Below, piece by piece: positions 9,652 to 18,641 of a DNA stretch of 32,433 bases. Under the pieces are notes generated by a model. That model was not told where the DNA came from. It saw nothing but the letters and a program-made list of their open reading frames with translations, and searched no databases. The stretch's first letter is position 1, and the number at the start of each line of letters is the position of its first letter. The translations under genes and the position numbers were made by a program. The stretch comes from Zoogloea sp. (GTDB lineage Bacteria; Pseudomonadota; Gammaproteobacteria; Burkholderiales; Rhodocyclaceae). The stretch lies in the NCBI RefSeq assembly GCF_028693495.1, contig NZ_JAQUVG010000029.1:1-32433 (forward strand). The letters run 5' to 3'.

Positions 9652-10377
9652 ATGAACCTTGATGGCGCGCTTGAGCGCGTGCGTGTCGTATTGTCCCGCA
9701 CCAGTCACCCAGGCAACATCGGCGCCGCGGCCCGGGCCATGAAAACCATGGGCTTGTCCCAGCTCGTTCTGGTCAATCCCCAGTCTTTTCCCGATCCGGT
9801 GGCGACGGCCAGGGCCGCTGGCGCTGGCGATATTCTGGCCCATGCCCGGGTTGTGGCGACGCTGGAGGAGGCCCTTGAGGGCACGGTTTTTGCTGCGGCG
9901 ATGACTGCCCGGAAGCGTGAGCTTGCGGTTCCGGGCAGGTGGGCCAGGGAGGCGGCCGCGGACCTGGTCGGCCGTACCCGGACCGGCGGTGATGTGGCGC
10001 TGGTTTTTGGGAACGAGACCGTAGGGCTCTCCAACGAGGAGGTCATGCTGTGTCATATGCCGGTCAAGATTCCGGTCAGCGCGACTTATTCTTCCCTCAA
10101 CCTGGGGGCTGCGGTCCAGGTGATGTCCTACGAACTGCGCATGGCGGTCCTGGATCCGGGGAGTGTGCCGGGGGTTGAGTTCGAGCCTGCCAGTTTTGAG
10201 GAAGTGGAAGGGTTCTATGCCCACCTGGATCGGGCCATCACGGCCAGCGGTTTCTTTCACCCCAGCAACTCCAAACGCCTGTGGCCGCGGTTGCGCCGGC
10301 TTTTTGGACGGATCCGGCTTGAGAAGGATGAGATCAATATCCTGCGGGGAATGTTGAGCGCCTTCGAGAAAAAGTAG
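9652..10377 (+). CDS. trmJ: tRNA (cytidine/uridine-2'-O-)-methyltransferase TrmJ
   Basis: SPOUT-class enzyme that methylates the ribose of position 32 in tRNA anticodon loops. The 241 residues include the N-terminal RVVLSRTSHPGNIGAAARAM, motif 2 region LVFGNETVGLSNEE and the C-terminal knot IPVSATYSSLNLGAAVQ, all hallmarks of TrmJ. A helical tail (about 180-241) contains FHPSNSKRLWPRLRRLFGR. E. coli TrmJ is about 246 residues, so the gene is full length. It is divergent from suhB and upstream of cysE. The stop overlaps the first bases of a predicted IscR site. Confidence 0.95.
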   Translation: MNLDGALERVRVVLSRTSHPGNIGAAARAMKTMGLSQLVLVNPQSFPDPVATARAAGAGDILAHARVVATLEEALEGTVFAAAMTARKRELAVPGRWAREAAADLVGRTRTGGDVALVFGNETVGLSNEEVMLCHMPVKIPVSATYSSLNLGAAVQVMSYELRMAVLDPGSVPGVEFEPASFEEVEGFYAHLDRAITASGFFHPSNSKRLWPRLRRLFGRIRLEKDEINILRGMLSAFEKK

Positions 10378-10395
10378 ACTAAAATAGTCGGAAAT
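10371..10395 (+). promoter_or_regulatory. Predicted IscR type 1 operator upstream of cysE
   Basis: The centre reads GACTAAAATAGTC (10377-10389), an exact match to the core GACT-RWWWY-AGTC of the E. coli type 1 IscR consensus. Over all 25 positions I count 21 matches. It contains the -10-like TAAAAT (10380-10385), overlaps the trmJ stop codon, and lies about 75 bases before the cysE ATG. IscR is encoded one gene downstream. Binding and regulation are inferred. Confidence 0.65.
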
Positions 10396-10468
10396 TAAGC
10401 GCGTTCTCCACCGGGCTCCTTCTGGCAGGGGGTGGGCGTGCTCCAGCGCATCGTTTCGGGAGTTTTTA

Positions 10469-11233
10469 ATGTTCAGTCGTCTGCGGGAGGATGTAGCCAA
10501 CGTCCTTGAGCGGGACCCGGCCGCACGCTCCACCTGGGAGGTGCTGACCTGTTATCCGGGCATGCACGCCCTATGGCTGCATCGTTTTGCCCATGCCGCA
10601 TGGCGGCGGGGGTTCCGCTGGCTTGGCCGTTTCACAAGTCATGTGGGGCGCATGCTCACCGGCATCGAAATTCATCCAGGCGCAACCATTGGTCGGAGGG
10701 TCTTCATTGATCACGGAATGGGTGTGGTGATCGGAGAAACCGCCGAAGTGGGTGACGACTGCACCATTTATCAGGGTGTAACTCTCGGCGGCACATCCCT
10801 TTACCGAGGTACGAAGCGCCATCCCACGCTCGGAAAAGGGGTGGTGATCGGTGCGGGCGCCAAGGTGCTCGGTGGATTTGAGGTGGGGGAGGGCGCCAAG
10901 GTGGGGTCCAACGCGGTGGTGGTGAAACCGGTTCCTGCCGGAGCCACGGCGGTTGGCAATCCCGCTCGGATCATCGAATCTGGCAAGGATGAGGCTGCCC
11001 GGGTGCGGGAACTCAAGGCCGAGCAGATGGGCTTCACCGCCTACGGGGTGACCCGGGATCTGGATGACCCTGTTTCCAAGGCCTTGCATGGACTCCTGGA
11101 TCACGCGGTGGAAACCGACAGGCGCATCCGCTTGCTGGTGGAGCGCATGGCGGAGGCGGGAATGGCGGTGGATGGGGCTGAGCGGGCGCAGGATGCCTTC
11201 GATCCTCAGGGCTTGGGAAAGATGGTGGATTGA
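10469..11233 (+). CDS. cysE: Serine O-acetyltransferase
   Basis: First step of cysteine synthesis: serine + acetyl-CoA gives O-acetylserine. The 254-residue product has a short N-terminal helical part (1-60) and left-handed beta-helix hexapeptide repeats (about 65-165) with the active-site segment [17 protein letters not shown] (His82) and His118 in [11 protein letters not shown]. The C-terminal 85 residues are helical. It belongs to the shorter EpsC/NifP-like class. The 91-base upstream spacer carries a predicted IscR site. Position just before iscR links cysteine supply to the Fe-S operon. Confidence 0.95.
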   Translation: MFSRLREDVANVLERDPAARSTWEVLTCYPGMHALWLHRFAHAAWRRGFRWLGRFTSHVGRMLTGIEIHPGATIGRRVFIDHGMGVVIGETAEVGDDCTIYQGVTLGGTSLYRGTKRHPTLGKGVVIGAGAKVLGGFEVGEGAKVGSNAVVVKPVPAGATAVGNPARIIESGKDEAARVRELKAEQMGFTAYGVTRDLDDPVSKALHGLLDHAVETDRRIRLLVERMAEAGMAVDGAERAQDAFDPQGLGKMVD

Positions 11234-11249
11234 GGCTGTGTTCCTCCGG

Positions 11250-11274
11250 AGGTCCGGGTGAAATAGTTGATCGT
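11250..11274 (+). promoter_or_regulatory. Possible second, weaker IscR site upstream of iscR
   Basis: I count 16 of 25 matches to the E. coli type 1 IscR consensus, concentrated in the right half (GAAATAGT, 11260-11267). It overlaps the predicted -35 TTGATC. E. coli iscR also has two sites. This one is degenerate and could be chance. Confidence 0.3.
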
Positions 11275-11295
11275 TTTGGTCGGGTTTGGTATTCT
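11267..11295 (+). promoter_or_regulatory. Predicted iscR promoter
   Basis: A -35 TTGATC (11267-11272), a 17-base spacer and a -10 TATTCT (11290-11295) would start transcription near 11302, inside the best IscR site. TTGACT at 11295-11300 looks like a -35 but lacks a good -10 at proper distance. Confidence 0.5.
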
Positions 11296-11315
11296 TGACT
11301 GAAATATTCAACTAT
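11291..11315 (+). promoter_or_regulatory. Predicted IscR type 1 operator at the iscR promoter
   Basis: I count 23 of 25 matches to the E. coli type 1 consensus; the core is GACT-GAAAT-ATTC (11297-11309). It covers the predicted -10 and start site, 26 bases before the iscR ATG. This fits autorepression of the isc operon by the [2Fe-2S] form of IscR, as in E. coli. Binding is inferred. Confidence 0.8.
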
Positions 11316-11340
11316 TGCTTTTCTGTCCTCGGGAGCCGAC

Positions 11341-11826
11341 ATGAGACTCACCACCAAAGGTCGCTTTGCCGTTACGGCAATGATTGACCTGGCGCTTCGC
11401 TGCGCAGATGGACCGGTTACTCTGGCCGGCATCGCCGAGCGCCAGAAGATTTCCCTGTCTTACCTGGAGCAGCTGTTCGGAAAGTTGCGGCGCTTTGCGC
11501 TGGTGAGCAGTGTGCGCGGTCCGGGTGGTGGCTATGCCCTGGCCAAGGCCATGGAGGCAATCACGGTAGCCGACATCATTGCCGCCGTGGATGAGCCGCT
11601 GGATGCCACGTCCTGCGGCGGCAAGGAAAATTGCCACGACGAGCATCGCTGCATGACCCACGACCTGTGGACCAACCTGAACCGCCGGATGTACGAATAT
11701 CTGCATTCTGTCACCCTGGCCAGTCTGGTGGAGCAGCAACGCCGCAAGGTTGCGGCTTCGACTGTCGCCGTCCTCCATGATGGTCGTCCGGGTGCCGCCT
11801 GCAGCAAGGCTGCAGCGGCGGTCTGA
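11341..11826 (+). CDS. iscR: Fe-S cluster-responsive Rrf2-family regulator IscR
   Basis: Represses its own operon when holding a [2Fe-2S] cluster and reports cluster demand. The 161 residues start [19 protein letters not shown], the classic IscR winged-helix N-terminus, with recognition region [11 protein letters not shown] and wing VRGPGGGY. Cluster ligands are Cys92, Cys98, Cys104 and His107, at the same numbers as in E. coli. The Ala-rich tail is family-typical. It heads the isc operon under a promoter overlapped by a strong IscR site. Confidence 0.97.
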   Translation: MRLTTKGRFAVTAMIDLALRCADGPVTLAGIAERQKISLSYLEQLFGKLRRFALVSSVRGPGGGYALAKAMEAITVADIIAAVDEPLDATSCGGKENCHDEHRCMTHDLWTNLNRRMYEYLHSVTLASLVEQQRRKVAASTVAVLHDGRPGAACSKAAAAV

Positions 11827-11847
11827 AGCGAATCGGGATTGTTCCTG

Positions 11848-12996
11848 ATGTTTGCGCCGACTTACCTTGATCATAATGCCACGACGCCTCTCGCACCTGA
11901 GGTTCGGGAGGTCATGCTGCCCTGGCTTGGAGAGCGCTTCGGTAACGCATCCAGTCGCCATGAATACGGGCGGGCGGCCCGCAAGGCCATCGAGGAGGCT
12001 CGTGGCCAGGTTGCAGCTGCCGTGAATGCGCATCCCTCCGAGGTGATCTTCACCAGCGGCGGCTCGGAGGCGAACAACCTGTTCATCAAGGGTGTAGCCG
12101 CGCAGGCCAAACCGGGTCTGATTGCGGTGAGCGGGGTGGAGCATCCCTGTGTGCGTGAGCCTGCCCGGCAGCTTGTGCGGAGTGGCTGGCGATACCATGA
12201 GCTGGCTGTGGATGGGGCCGGGCGCATCGACAGGGCTGCCTTCGACACCCTGGTGTCGGAAAAGCCGCGTCTGGTCTCGGTGATGTTGGCCAACAACGAG
12301 ACCGGGGTCGTGCAGGACATTGCCCCGCTGGCCCACGAGGTGCGGGTCCGGGGTGGCTGGATGCACACGGACGCGGTGCAGGCGCTGGGCCGGATGGACG
12401 TGGATTTTCGGGCCCTGGGTGTACACGGCCTGGCGCTGTCGGCCCACAAGATATATGGTCCGATCGGGGCCGGCGCCCTGATTGTGGATAAGCGGGTCGA
12501 TCTGGCTCCAGTGGTGGCCGGCGGTGGTCAGGAGCGGAACTTGCGCTCCGGCACCGAGAACGTGATGGCGATTGCCGGTTTTGGCCGCGCCTGTGAGCTG
12601 GTGGTCACGGCCAGGGCAGAGCGGATGGCCCGTCTCGAAACACTGCGGGCCCACCTGGAGCATGGGCTGTCAGGCCTGGGGGCCTGTATTTTCGGATTTG
12701 CGGCTCCTCGTCTTGGGAACACCAGTTTTTTTGCCTTTCCTCATGTGGATGGCGAAACGCTGGTTGGCAGGCTGGACAGGGCGGGTTTCGCAGTGGCCAG
12801 CGGTTCCGCCTGCTCCAGTGCCCATCCCGAACCTTCCCACACGTTGCTGGCGATGGGGGTGGCGCCGGAGCTGGCCCGTTCGGCGCTGCGGGTCAGTCTC
12901 GGCGCAGCGAATACCCGACAGGATGTGGATGGATTTTTGCAGGCCCTCGGCGAAAGTCTCGCCAGCCTCCGAACCCTGACCGCGATGGTGGTCTAA
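11848..12996 (+). CDS. Second group I cysteine desulfurase (NifS/IscS-like) inside the isc operon
   Basis: PLP enzyme predicted to take sulfur from cysteine as an enzyme persulfide. The 382 residues hold His99 (VEHP), Asp175 in HTDAVQALG, the PLP lysine Lys201 in SAHK, and Cys322 in SGSACSS on a flexible loop. It is clearly diverged from the adjacent iscS: it begins [12 protein letters not shown] rather than [12 protein letters not shown], is 21 residues shorter, and lacks the LSPLW tail that in IscS takes part in contacts with IscU. I chose ATG 11848 (GGGA nine bases upstream) over TTG 11839. It sits 21 bases after iscR and just before iscS. It may serve another sulfur acceptor; that is inference. 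No symbol is given because I am unsure of the accepted name. Confidence 0.9.
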   Translation: MFAPTYLDHNATTPLAPEVREVMLPWLGERFGNASSRHEYGRAARKAIEEARGQVAAAVNAHPSEVIFTSGGSEANNLFIKGVAAQAKPGLIAVSGVEHPCVREPARQLVRSGWRYHELAVDGAGRIDRAAFDTLVSEKPRLVSVMLANNETGVVQDIAPLAHEVRVRGGWMHTDAVQALGRMDVDFRALGVHGLALSAHKIYGPIGAGALIVDKRVDLAPVVAGGGQERNLRSGTENVMAIAGFGRACELVVTARAERMARLETLRAHLEHGLSGLGACIFGFAAPRLGNTSFFAFPHVDGETLVGRLDRAGFAVASGSACSSAHPEPSHTLLAMGVAPELARSALRVSLGAANTRQDVDGFLQALGESLASLRTLTAMVV

Positions 12997-13039
12997 GTCG
13001 TTGTCACGACATCAATTTTGCAGTACGGAGAAGATGAAG

Positions 13040-14251
13040 ATGCTCAAGTTTCCGATCTACCTCGATTATTCCGCGACCACGCCGGTGGACCCCCGCGTGG
13101 CGGAGAAGATGATCCCCTATCTGACGGAACTGTTCGGTAATCCGGCCTCCCGCAGCCATCCCTTTGGCTGGACTGCCGAAAAGGCAGTCGAAGAGGCGCG
13201 CGAAGAAGTTGCCGCCCTGGTGAATGCGGACCCGAAGGAAATCATCTGGACCTCCGGCGCCACTGAATCCAACAACCTGGCCATCAAGGGGGCTGCCCAT
13301 TTCTACAGTGGCAAGGGCAGGCACGTCATTACCCTCAAGACCGAGCACAAGGCCGTCCTGGATACCGTGCGCGAACTCGAGCGCCAGGGTTTCGAGGCCA
13401 CCTACCTGGATGTCCTCCCCAATGGCCTGGTGGATCTGGAGGCCCTCAAGGCCGCCATCCGGCCAGACACTGTGGTGATCTCCGTGATGTTCGTGAACAA
13501 CGAGATCGGGGTGGTCCAGCCCATCGCCGAGATCGGCGAACTGTGTCGCGAGAAGGGCATCATCTTCCACGTGGATGCGGCTCAGGCCACAGGCAAGGTT
13601 GCCATCGACCTGGCTACCCTCAAGGTAGACCTGATGTCCTTCAGTGCCCACAAGACCTACGGTCCCAAGGGCATCGGTGCCCTTTACGTGCGTCGCAAGC
13701 CGCGGGTCCGCCTGGAGGCTCAGATGCACGGTGGTGGTCATGAGCGCGGCCTGCGCTCAGGTACGCTGGCCACCCACCAGATCGTCGGCATGGGCGAGGC
13801 CTTCCGTCTGGCACGTCTCGAAATGGCTGACGAAAACAAGCGTGTCGGAGCTCTCCGGGATCGCCTGCTGAAAGGCCTCAGTACCATCGAGGAAACCTTT
13901 GTCAATGGCGATCTGGAGCACCGGGTACCCCACAACCTGAACATCAGTTTCGCCTATGTGGAAGGCGAATCCCTGATCATGGCGATCAAGGATATCGCCG
14001 TGTCCAGCGGCTCTGCCTGCACCTCGGCCAGCCTGGAGCCGTCCTATGTGTTGCGGGCTCTTGGCCGCAATGACGAACTGGCCCACAGTTCCATCCGTTT
14101 CACCATCGGCCGCTTCACGACGGTCGAGGAAATCGACTATACGATAGCCCTGCTGCAGAAGAAGATCGGGAAGCTCCGCGAACTCTCTCCCCTGTGGGAC
14201 ATGTTCAAGGAAGGGATCGATCTGGATACCGTGCAGTGGGCAGCCCACTGA
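13040..14251 (+). CDS. iscS: Cysteine desulfurase IscS
   Basis: Main housekeeping PLP enzyme delivering sulfur to IscU, tRNA thiolation and other paths. The 403 residues show [18 protein letters not shown], His103, Lys205 in [12 protein letters not shown], Cys327 in [16 protein letters not shown] and the C-terminal [11 protein letters not shown], one position off E. coli IscS. Start choice: GGAG at 13027-13030 is nine bases before ATG 13040 ([11 protein letters not shown]), a normal distance giving the E. coli-like N-terminus; ATG 13034 is only three bases from GGAG, and the frame is also open up to TTG 13001. Followed by iscU at 13 bases. Confidence 0.96.
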   Translation: MLKFPIYLDYSATTPVDPRVAEKMIPYLTELFGNPASRSHPFGWTAEKAVEEAREEVAALVNADPKEIIWTSGATESNNLAIKGAAHFYSGKGRHVITLKTEHKAVLDTVRELERQGFEATYLDVLPNGLVDLEALKAAIRPDTVVISVMFVNNEIGVVQPIAEIGELCREKGIIFHVDAAQATGKVAIDLATLKVDLMSFSAHKTYGPKGIGALYVRRKPRVRLEAQMHGGGHERGLRSGTLATHQIVGMGEAFRLARLEMADENKRVGALRDRLLKGLSTIEETFVNGDLEHRVPHNLNISFAYVEGESLIMAIKDIAVSSGSACTSASLEPSYVLRALGRNDELAHSSIRFTIGRFTTVEEIDYTIALLQKKIGKLRELSPLWDMFKEGIDLDTVQWAAH

Positions 14252-14264
14252 CAGGAGAACGAAA

Positions 14265-14648
14265 ATGGCATACAGCGAAAAGGTCCTCGACCACTACGAA
14301 AACCCCCGCAATGTGGGCGCCTTCGGCAAGGAAGACGATGGTATCGGCACCGGCATGGTGGGTGCCCCCGCCTGTGGTGACGTCATGAAGTTGCAGATCA
14401 AGGTCGGAAAGGATGGTGTGATCGAAGACGCCAAGTTCAAGACCTATGGTTGTGGCTCCGCGATTGCTTCCAGTTCCCTGGTGACCGAATGGGTCAAGGG
14501 CAAGACCCTGGATCAGGCCCTGGAGATCAAGAACACCGCGATTGCCGAGGAGTTGGCCCTTCCGCCGGTTAAAATCCATTGTTCGATCCTCGCCGAGGAC
14601 GCTATCAAGGCGGCCGTCGAGGACTACAAGAAGAAGCACAACGGCTGA
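14265..14648 (+). CDS. iscU: Fe-S cluster assembly scaffold IscU
   Basis: Scaffold on which [2Fe-2S] clusters are built from IscS-derived sulfur. The 127-residue product has the three ligand cysteines Cys37, Cys63 and Cys106, the key Asp39, His105, and the LPPVK motif (99-103) recognised by the chaperone HscA. All are at canonical positions. AGGAG lies upstream of the ATG. Located directly between iscS and iscA. Confidence 0.98.
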   Translation: MAYSEKVLDHYENPRNVGAFGKEDDGIGTGMVGAPACGDVMKLQIKVGKDGVIEDAKFKTYGCGSAIASSSLVTEWVKGKTLDQALEIKNTAIAEELALPPVKIHCSILAEDAIKAAVEDYKKKHNG

Positions 14649-14661
14649 AAGGAACGCGATC

Positions 14662-14985
14662 ATGGCAGTCACCCTGTCCGACAAGGCTGCAAAGCACATC
14701 GGCAACTTCATCGACCGTCGGGGCAAGGGCGTGGGCATCCGTCTCGGTGTGCGCACCTCCGGTTGTTCCGGCATGGCCTACAAGCTGGAGTTTGCTGATG
14801 AGGTTCTGCCCGAGGATGTGGTTTTCGAGAGCCATGGCCTCAAGGTGCTGATTGATCCGAAAAGCCTGCCTTACATGGACGGAACCGAACTGGACTTTGT
14901 CCGTGAAGGCCTCAATGAAGGCTTCAAGTTCAACAACCCGAACGTGAAAGGTGAGTGTGGCTGTGGCGAAAGCTTCACCGTCTGA
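14662..14985 (+). CDS. iscA: A-type Fe-S carrier protein IscA
   Basis: A-type carrier that passes clusters, mainly [4Fe-4S], to apoproteins. The 107 residues equal the E. coli length. Cys35 (RTSGCSG), Cys99 and Cys101 (GECGCGESF) are the cluster ligands. The true start is ATG 14662, with AAAGGA eight bases upstream; the frame is open further back into iscU but that stretch is arginine-rich and not family-like. Follows iscU by 13 bases. Confidence 0.97.
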   Translation: MAVTLSDKAAKHIGNFIDRRGKGVGIRLGVRTSGCSGMAYKLEFADEVLPEDVVFESHGLKVLIDPKSLPYMDGTELDFVREGLNEGFKFNNPNVKGECGCGESFTV

Positions 14986-15005
14986 TCTGAACCGCGGGTA
15001 AGCGC

Positions 15006-15041
15006 GCCGCGCCGGATCCCGATGGGGCGGCGCGGCTCTTT
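15006..15041 (+). terminator. Strong hairpin between iscA and hscB, possible attenuator
   Basis: GCCGCGCC (15006-15013) pairs perfectly with GGCGCGGC (15029-15036) across a 15-base loop, followed by the short pyrimidine run TCTTTCC. The T-run is weak, so it may terminate partially, protect the upstream iscRSUA 3' end from exonucleases, or both. It lies in the largest gap (106 bases) inside the isc operon. Function is inferred. Confidence 0.45.
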
Positions 15042-15091
15042 CCTTGGGCTCCCGGCTTCCCTGGGCTGGTGCAATGATTCGAAAGGTTCCG

Positions 15092-15622
15092 ATGCTCGAT
15101 TTGAAACAGGATTACTTTGCCCTGTTCGGGCTTGCTCCTTCCTATGCAGTGGATCTGGACAGGCTGGAGCAGGCTTATCTGGATCTGCAGGCCAAGGTGC
15201 ATCCTGACCGTTTCGCGCATCTGTCAGATGCCGAAAAGCGGCTGTCCATGCAATGGGCCACCTACGCCAACGAGGCCTTCAGGACCTTGAAAAGCCCATT
15301 GGAGCGTGGCCAGTATGTGCTTGAGCTGAAGGGTGTCGATCCGGAGTTCGAGACCAACACCGCGATGTCTGCGGAATTCCTGATGGAGCAGATGGAATGG
15401 CGCGAAGCCCTGGGCGAGGCCCGGGAAGCCGGCGACGAAGACACCTTGGAAGAACTGGCACGACGCATCCGGCGGGACGGCAAGGCCCTCGTCGAGCAAT
15501 TGGGTGCGCAACTGGATGAACAGGATGACCTGGCCGCAGCGGCCGATACGGTCCGGCGCATGAAATTCCTGGAAAAGCTTCAACATGAAATCAATGATGC
15601 CTTGACGGCACTGGAATCCTGA
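15092..15622 (+). CDS. hscB: Fe-S assembly co-chaperone HscB
   Basis: J-type co-chaperone that brings IscU to HscA and stimulates its ATPase. The 176 residues begin with a J domain (1-75) bearing HPD at 37-39, then a C-terminal three-helix IscU-binding domain rich in Glu/Asp. I start at ATG 15092 ([14 protein letters not shown]) since AAAGG is five bases upstream; ATG 15074 and an earlier one at 15044 are in frame but poorer. Its stop TGA shares one base with the hscA ATG, implying coupling. Confidence 0.95.
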   Translation: MLDLKQDYFALFGLAPSYAVDLDRLEQAYLDLQAKVHPDRFAHLSDAEKRLSMQWATYANEAFRTLKSPLERGQYVLELKGVDPEFETNTAMSAEFLMEQMEWREALGEAREAGDEDTLEELARRIRRDGKALVEQLGAQLDEQDDLAAAADTVRRMKFLEKLQHEINDALTALES

Positions 15623-17490
15623 TGGCTCTGCTGCAAATTTCCGAACCAGGCCTGTCCACCGCTCCCCACCAGCACCGGCTGGCGGCGGGAATCGATCTGG
15701 GCACGACCAACTCTCTGGTGGCCACTGTTCGTAATGGCGTACCCCTGTGTCTGCAGGATGAAGAGGGCAGGATCCTGCTGCCTTCCGTGGTGCACTACCT
15801 GCCCGATGGCCAGGTGGCCGTGGGGCGCAAGGCTCAGGTGGCCCAGGCTGTGGACCCGCGCAACACCATCGTTTCGGTGAAGCGATTCATGGGACGCGGG
15901 TTGAAGGATGTGGCCCATGTGGAAACCATGCCCTATGACTTCGTGGATGCCGAGGGCATGGTTCGGCTGCGTACCGTCCAGGGGGTCAAGAGTCCGGTGG
16001 AAGTGTCTGCCGAGGTACTGCGGGACCTGCGCATCCGGGCGGAGCGCAGCCTGGGAGGGGAACTCACTGGTGCAGTGATCACGGTACCGGCGTACTTCGA
16101 CGATGCCCAGCGTCAGGCTACCAAGGATGCGGCCCGCCTGGCGGGCATCAACGTGCTGCGTCTCCTCAACGAGCCGACTGCTGCGGCGATTGCCTATGGT
16201 CTGGAGAACGCCTCCGAAGGCGTCTATGCAGTCTATGATCTGGGGGGAGGGACCTTTGACCTCTCCATCCTGCGCCTGTCCAGGGGGGTATTTGAGGTGG
16301 TGGCCACCAGCGGCGACGCCTCTCTGGGGGGAGATGACTTTGATCATCGCCTGTTCTGCTGGATCCTCGACAACGCCGGTATTTCCCTGCCCTCGGACCG
16401 GGACGCCCGGCGCTTGCTGATGAAGGCCAGGGAGGTCAAGGAGCGTCTGACCAGCGATGACTCGGTGCCCATCCGCCTGACCCTCGACAGTGGCGACGAG
16501 GTGGATCTGACCCTCGACCGGAGCGTGTTTGCGGACATCACGGCCACGCTGGTGGCCAAGACCCTCAAGCCCATGAAGAAGGCCCTGCGGGATGCCGGTC
16601 TGGAGCCTGAGGATGTCAAGGGCGTGGTCATGGTGGGCGGTGCGACCCGCATGCCCCATGTGCAGAAGACGGTCGGAGACTTCTTTGGCCAGACGCCTCT
16701 GACCAACCTGGATCCCGACACCGTGGTAGCCATCGGTGCCGCGATGCAGGCCAACATTTTGGCTGGCAACCGGGCTGCCGAGGATGAGTGGCTGCTGCTG
16801 GACGTGATTCCCCTGTCGCTGGGTGTGGAAACCATGGGAGGCCTTGCCGAGAAGATCATTCCTCGCAATTCCACGATTCCGACGGCCCGCGCCCAGGATT
16901 TCACCACGTTCAAGGATGGCCAGACAGCCATGGCCTTCCATGTGCTCCAGGGGGAGCGGGAACTGGTTTCCGCCTGTCGTTCCCTGGCCCGCTTCGAGTT
17001 GCGGGGCATCCCGCCGATGGTGGCCGGCGCTGCGCGTATCCGGGTCACTTTCCAGGTGGATGCGGACGGCCTGCTGTCCGTGACCGCACGGGAACAGACC
17101 ACTGGCACCGAGGCGACTGTCCAGGTCAAGCCAGCCTATGGCCTGGCGGATGACGAAATCACCGAAATGCTCAAATCCGGTTTCGAGCATGCGCGGGACG
17201 ATATGGAATTGCGCGGCCTCAAGGAGCAGCAGGTAGAGGCTGAGCGGGTGATCGAGGCCACTGAAAAAGCCTTGCTGGCGGACGGAAACCTGCTCAGTGA
17301 TGCCGAGCGTGCCGATCTGGACGCAGCCATCGCAGCACTCAAGAGCGCTGCTGCAGGTGAAGATGCCCGAGCCATCAAGATTCAGCTGGAGTCTTTCAAC
17401 CGGGCTTCCAACGAGTTTGCCTCACGACGCATGGACAAGAGCATCCGCCAGGCTCTCGCAGGCCACAAGATCGACGAAATCCGGCTTTGA
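15622..17490 (+). CDS. hscA: Fe-S assembly Hsp70 chaperone HscA
   Basis: Specialised Hsp70 that binds the LPPVK motif of IscU and drives cluster release with ATP. The 622 residues show the nucleotide-binding signatures GIDLGTTNS (23-31), [14 protein letters not shown] and [11 protein letters not shown], then a substrate-binding domain including [13 protein letters not shown] and a helical lid. E. coli HscA is 616 residues. It overlaps hscB by one base and is followed by fdx at 26 bases. Confidence 0.97.
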   Translation: MALLQISEPGLSTAPHQHRLAAGIDLGTTNSLVATVRNGVPLCLQDEEGRILLPSVVHYLPDGQVAVGRKAQVAQAVDPRNTIVSVKRFMGRGLKDVAHVETMPYDFVDAEGMVRLRTVQGVKSPVEVSAEVLRDLRIRAERSLGGELTGAVITVPAYFDDAQRQATKDAARLAGINVLRLLNEPTAAAIAYGLENASEGVYAVYDLGGGTFDLSILRLSRGVFEVVATSGDASLGGDDFDHRLFCWILDNAGISLPSDRDARRLLMKAREVKERLTSDDSVPIRLTLDSGDEVDLTLDRSVFADITATLVAKTLKPMKKALRDAGLEPEDVKGVVMVGGATRMPHVQKTVGDFFGQTPLTNLDPDTVVAIGAAMQANILAGNRAAEDEWLLLDVIPLSLGVETMGGLAEKIIPRNSTIPTARAQDFTTFKDGQTAMAFHVLQGERELVSACRSLARFELRGIPPMVAGAARIRVTFQVDADGLLSVTAREQTTGTEATVQVKPAYGLADDEITEMLKSGFEHARDDMELRGLKEQQVEAERVIEATEKALLADGNLLSDAERADLDAAIAALKSAAAGEDARAIKIQLESFNRASNEFASRRMDKSIRQALAGHKIDEIRL

Positions 17491-17516
17491 GCCTTTACTT
17501 CCGGACAGACAACGCC

Positions 17517-17858
17517 ATGACTACACTGATTGTTCTACCCCACCTGGAATTGTGCCCGGAGGGCGCCGTGCTTGAGGTCGAGCCTGGCCAGACCATCTGC
17601 GACGCACTGCTGAACCATGACATCGATATCGAGCATGCCTGCGAGAAATCCTGTGCCTGCACCACCTGTCACGTGATCATCCGCGATGGTTTCAACAGCC
17701 TGGAGGCTGCGGAGGAGCTCGAGGAGGATCTTCTGGACAAGGCCTGGGGTCTTGAGCCGACTTCCCGCCTGTCCTGTCAGGCGGTGGTGACCGACACACC
17801 GTTGACAGTGGAGATTCCCAAGTATTCCATCAACATGGCACGGGAGGGCAAGCACTGA
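17517..17858 (+). CDS. fdx: ISC-type [2Fe-2S] ferredoxin
   Basis: Adrenodoxin-like ferredoxin that supplies electrons during cluster assembly. In its 113 residues the cluster ligands are Cys42, Cys48, Cys51 and Cys87 in the C-X5-C-X2-C...C pattern, with the extra Cys46 also typical of Isc ferredoxins. I start at ATG 17517 (MTTLIVLPH), the common family start, rather than TTG 17487 which overlaps hscA. Its stop shares a base with the iscX ATG. Confidence 0.96.
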   Translation: MTTLIVLPHLELCPEGAVLEVEPGQTICDALLNHDIDIEHACEKSCACTTCHVIIRDGFNSLEAAEELEEDLLDKAWGLEPTSRLSCQAVVTDTPLTVEIPKYSINMAREGKH

Positions 17859-18052
17859 TGAAATGGACTGAGGTTCAGGAAATCGCCATCCAGTTGTCCG
17901 AAACCCATCCGGACGTGGATCCCTTGAAGGTCAACTTTGTGGACCTGATGCGCTGGGTGATGACGCTTCCCGAGTTTGATGATGATCCGAAGCACTGCGG
18001 TGAGCGGATCCTGGAGGCCATTCAGCAGGCCTGGATCGACGAAGTGACCTGA
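17858..18052 (+). CDS. iscX: Fe-S assembly protein IscX
   Basis: Small acidic protein (64 residues) that binds IscS and iron and tunes cluster assembly. The sequence MKWTEVQEIA, THPDVDPLKVNFVDL and FDDDPKHCGERILEAIQQAW matches the family along its whole length. It overlaps fdx by one base and ends the isc operon. Two short inverted repeats follow it. Confidence 0.96.
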   Translation: MKWTEVQEIAIQLSETHPDVDPLKVNFVDLMRWVMTLPEFDDDPKHCGERILEAIQQAWIDEVT

Positions 18053-18062
18053 GATGATGCGC

Positions 18063-18140
18063 GGCGGCTGTGATGGCCGCCTTCCGGGCGTGCACCCACT
18101 GGGCAGGGGCTGGCCGTTTCCTGGTGAGGCGGACAGCCCC
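18063..18140. terminator. Possible terminators between iscX and the convergent response regulator
   Basis: GGCGGC (18063-18068) pairs with GCCGCC (18076-18081), and GGGGCTG (18106-18112) pairs with CAGCCCC (18134-18140). Neither has a good T-tract. They fill the 98-base spacer between two convergent genes, so a termination role on one or both strands is plausible but weakly supported. Confidence 0.35.
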
Positions 18141-18150
18141 TTCGTATTGA

Positions 18151-18600
18151 TCAGCGGGGCACGAGATGGGAGGGTTCGTTGAGGGACAGCCAGTAAAGAC
18201 CCAGTTGTCCCACCGCATGCAGGAAGCGTTCGAAGTCCACTGGCTTGCGGATGTAGCTGTTGGCTCCCAGTCGATAGGCCTCGGAGATGTCCTGGGGCTC
18301 TTTCGAGGTGGTCAGTATGACGACAGGGAGGAGAACGGTCCGCTCGTCGGCGCGAATCCGGCGCAAGACCTCAAGACCGTCGATACGAGGCAGCTTCAGG
18401 TCGAGCAGTACAAAAGCCGGCATGAGGGTGTCGTCGCGACTGGCGTGAGTGCCGGTGCAGAACAGGTAGTCGAGGGCTTCCACCCCGTCCCGGGTAACGA
18501 CCACCGGATTGGCAATCCTGTTTTTGCTGAAGGCGCGAAGGGCCAGCGCTTCGTCGTCGGGATTGTCCTCGACGAGGAGAATGGGGCGATCGGTCGCCAT
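18151..18600 (-). CDS. Stand-alone receiver-domain response regulator (Rcp1/CheY-like)
   Basis: A 149-residue single-domain receiver. Conserved sites are present: acidic pair Glu11/Asp12 in LLVEDNPDD, phospho-acceptor Asp67 in VLLDLKLPRIDG, Thr97 in ILTTS, and Lys119 in YIRKPVDF. No DNA-binding or enzymatic output domain follows. The spacing and the long loop before Asp67 resemble the Rcp1-type receivers often paired with phytochrome-like or hybrid kinases. No kinase gene is in the window. The start is ATG 18600, preceded by AAGGAG with five-base spacing; a GTG six bases earlier overlaps that Shine-Dalgarno. The partner and output are unknown. Confidence 0.88.
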   Translation of the reverse strand: MATDRPILLVEDNPDDEALALRAFSKNRIANPVVVTRDGVEALDYLFCTGTHASRDDTLMPAFVLLDLKLPRIDGLEVLRRIRADERTVLLPVVILTTSKEPQDISEAYRLGANSYIRKPVDFERFLHAVGQLGLYWLSLNEPSHLVPR

Positions 18601-18641
18601 ATGCACTCCTTGAAACTACCCGAGCTTTTTTATCGGTGCCA

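Noticed and set aside
10354-10385. Full sigma70 promoter TTGAGC to TAAAAT before cysE
   Set aside because: The spacer would be 20 bases, too long for a confident call; I report only the -10-like element within the IscR site.
11243-11252. Small palindrome CCTCCGGAGG after cysE as a terminator
   Set aside because: Stem too short with no loop and no T-run.
11308-12663. 451-codon frame antisense to iscR and the first desulfurase
   Set aside because: Shadow frame with no motif, over two confidently assigned genes.
15580-17190. 536-codon frame antisense to hscA
   Set aside because: Shadow frame; hscA has full Hsp70 signatures.
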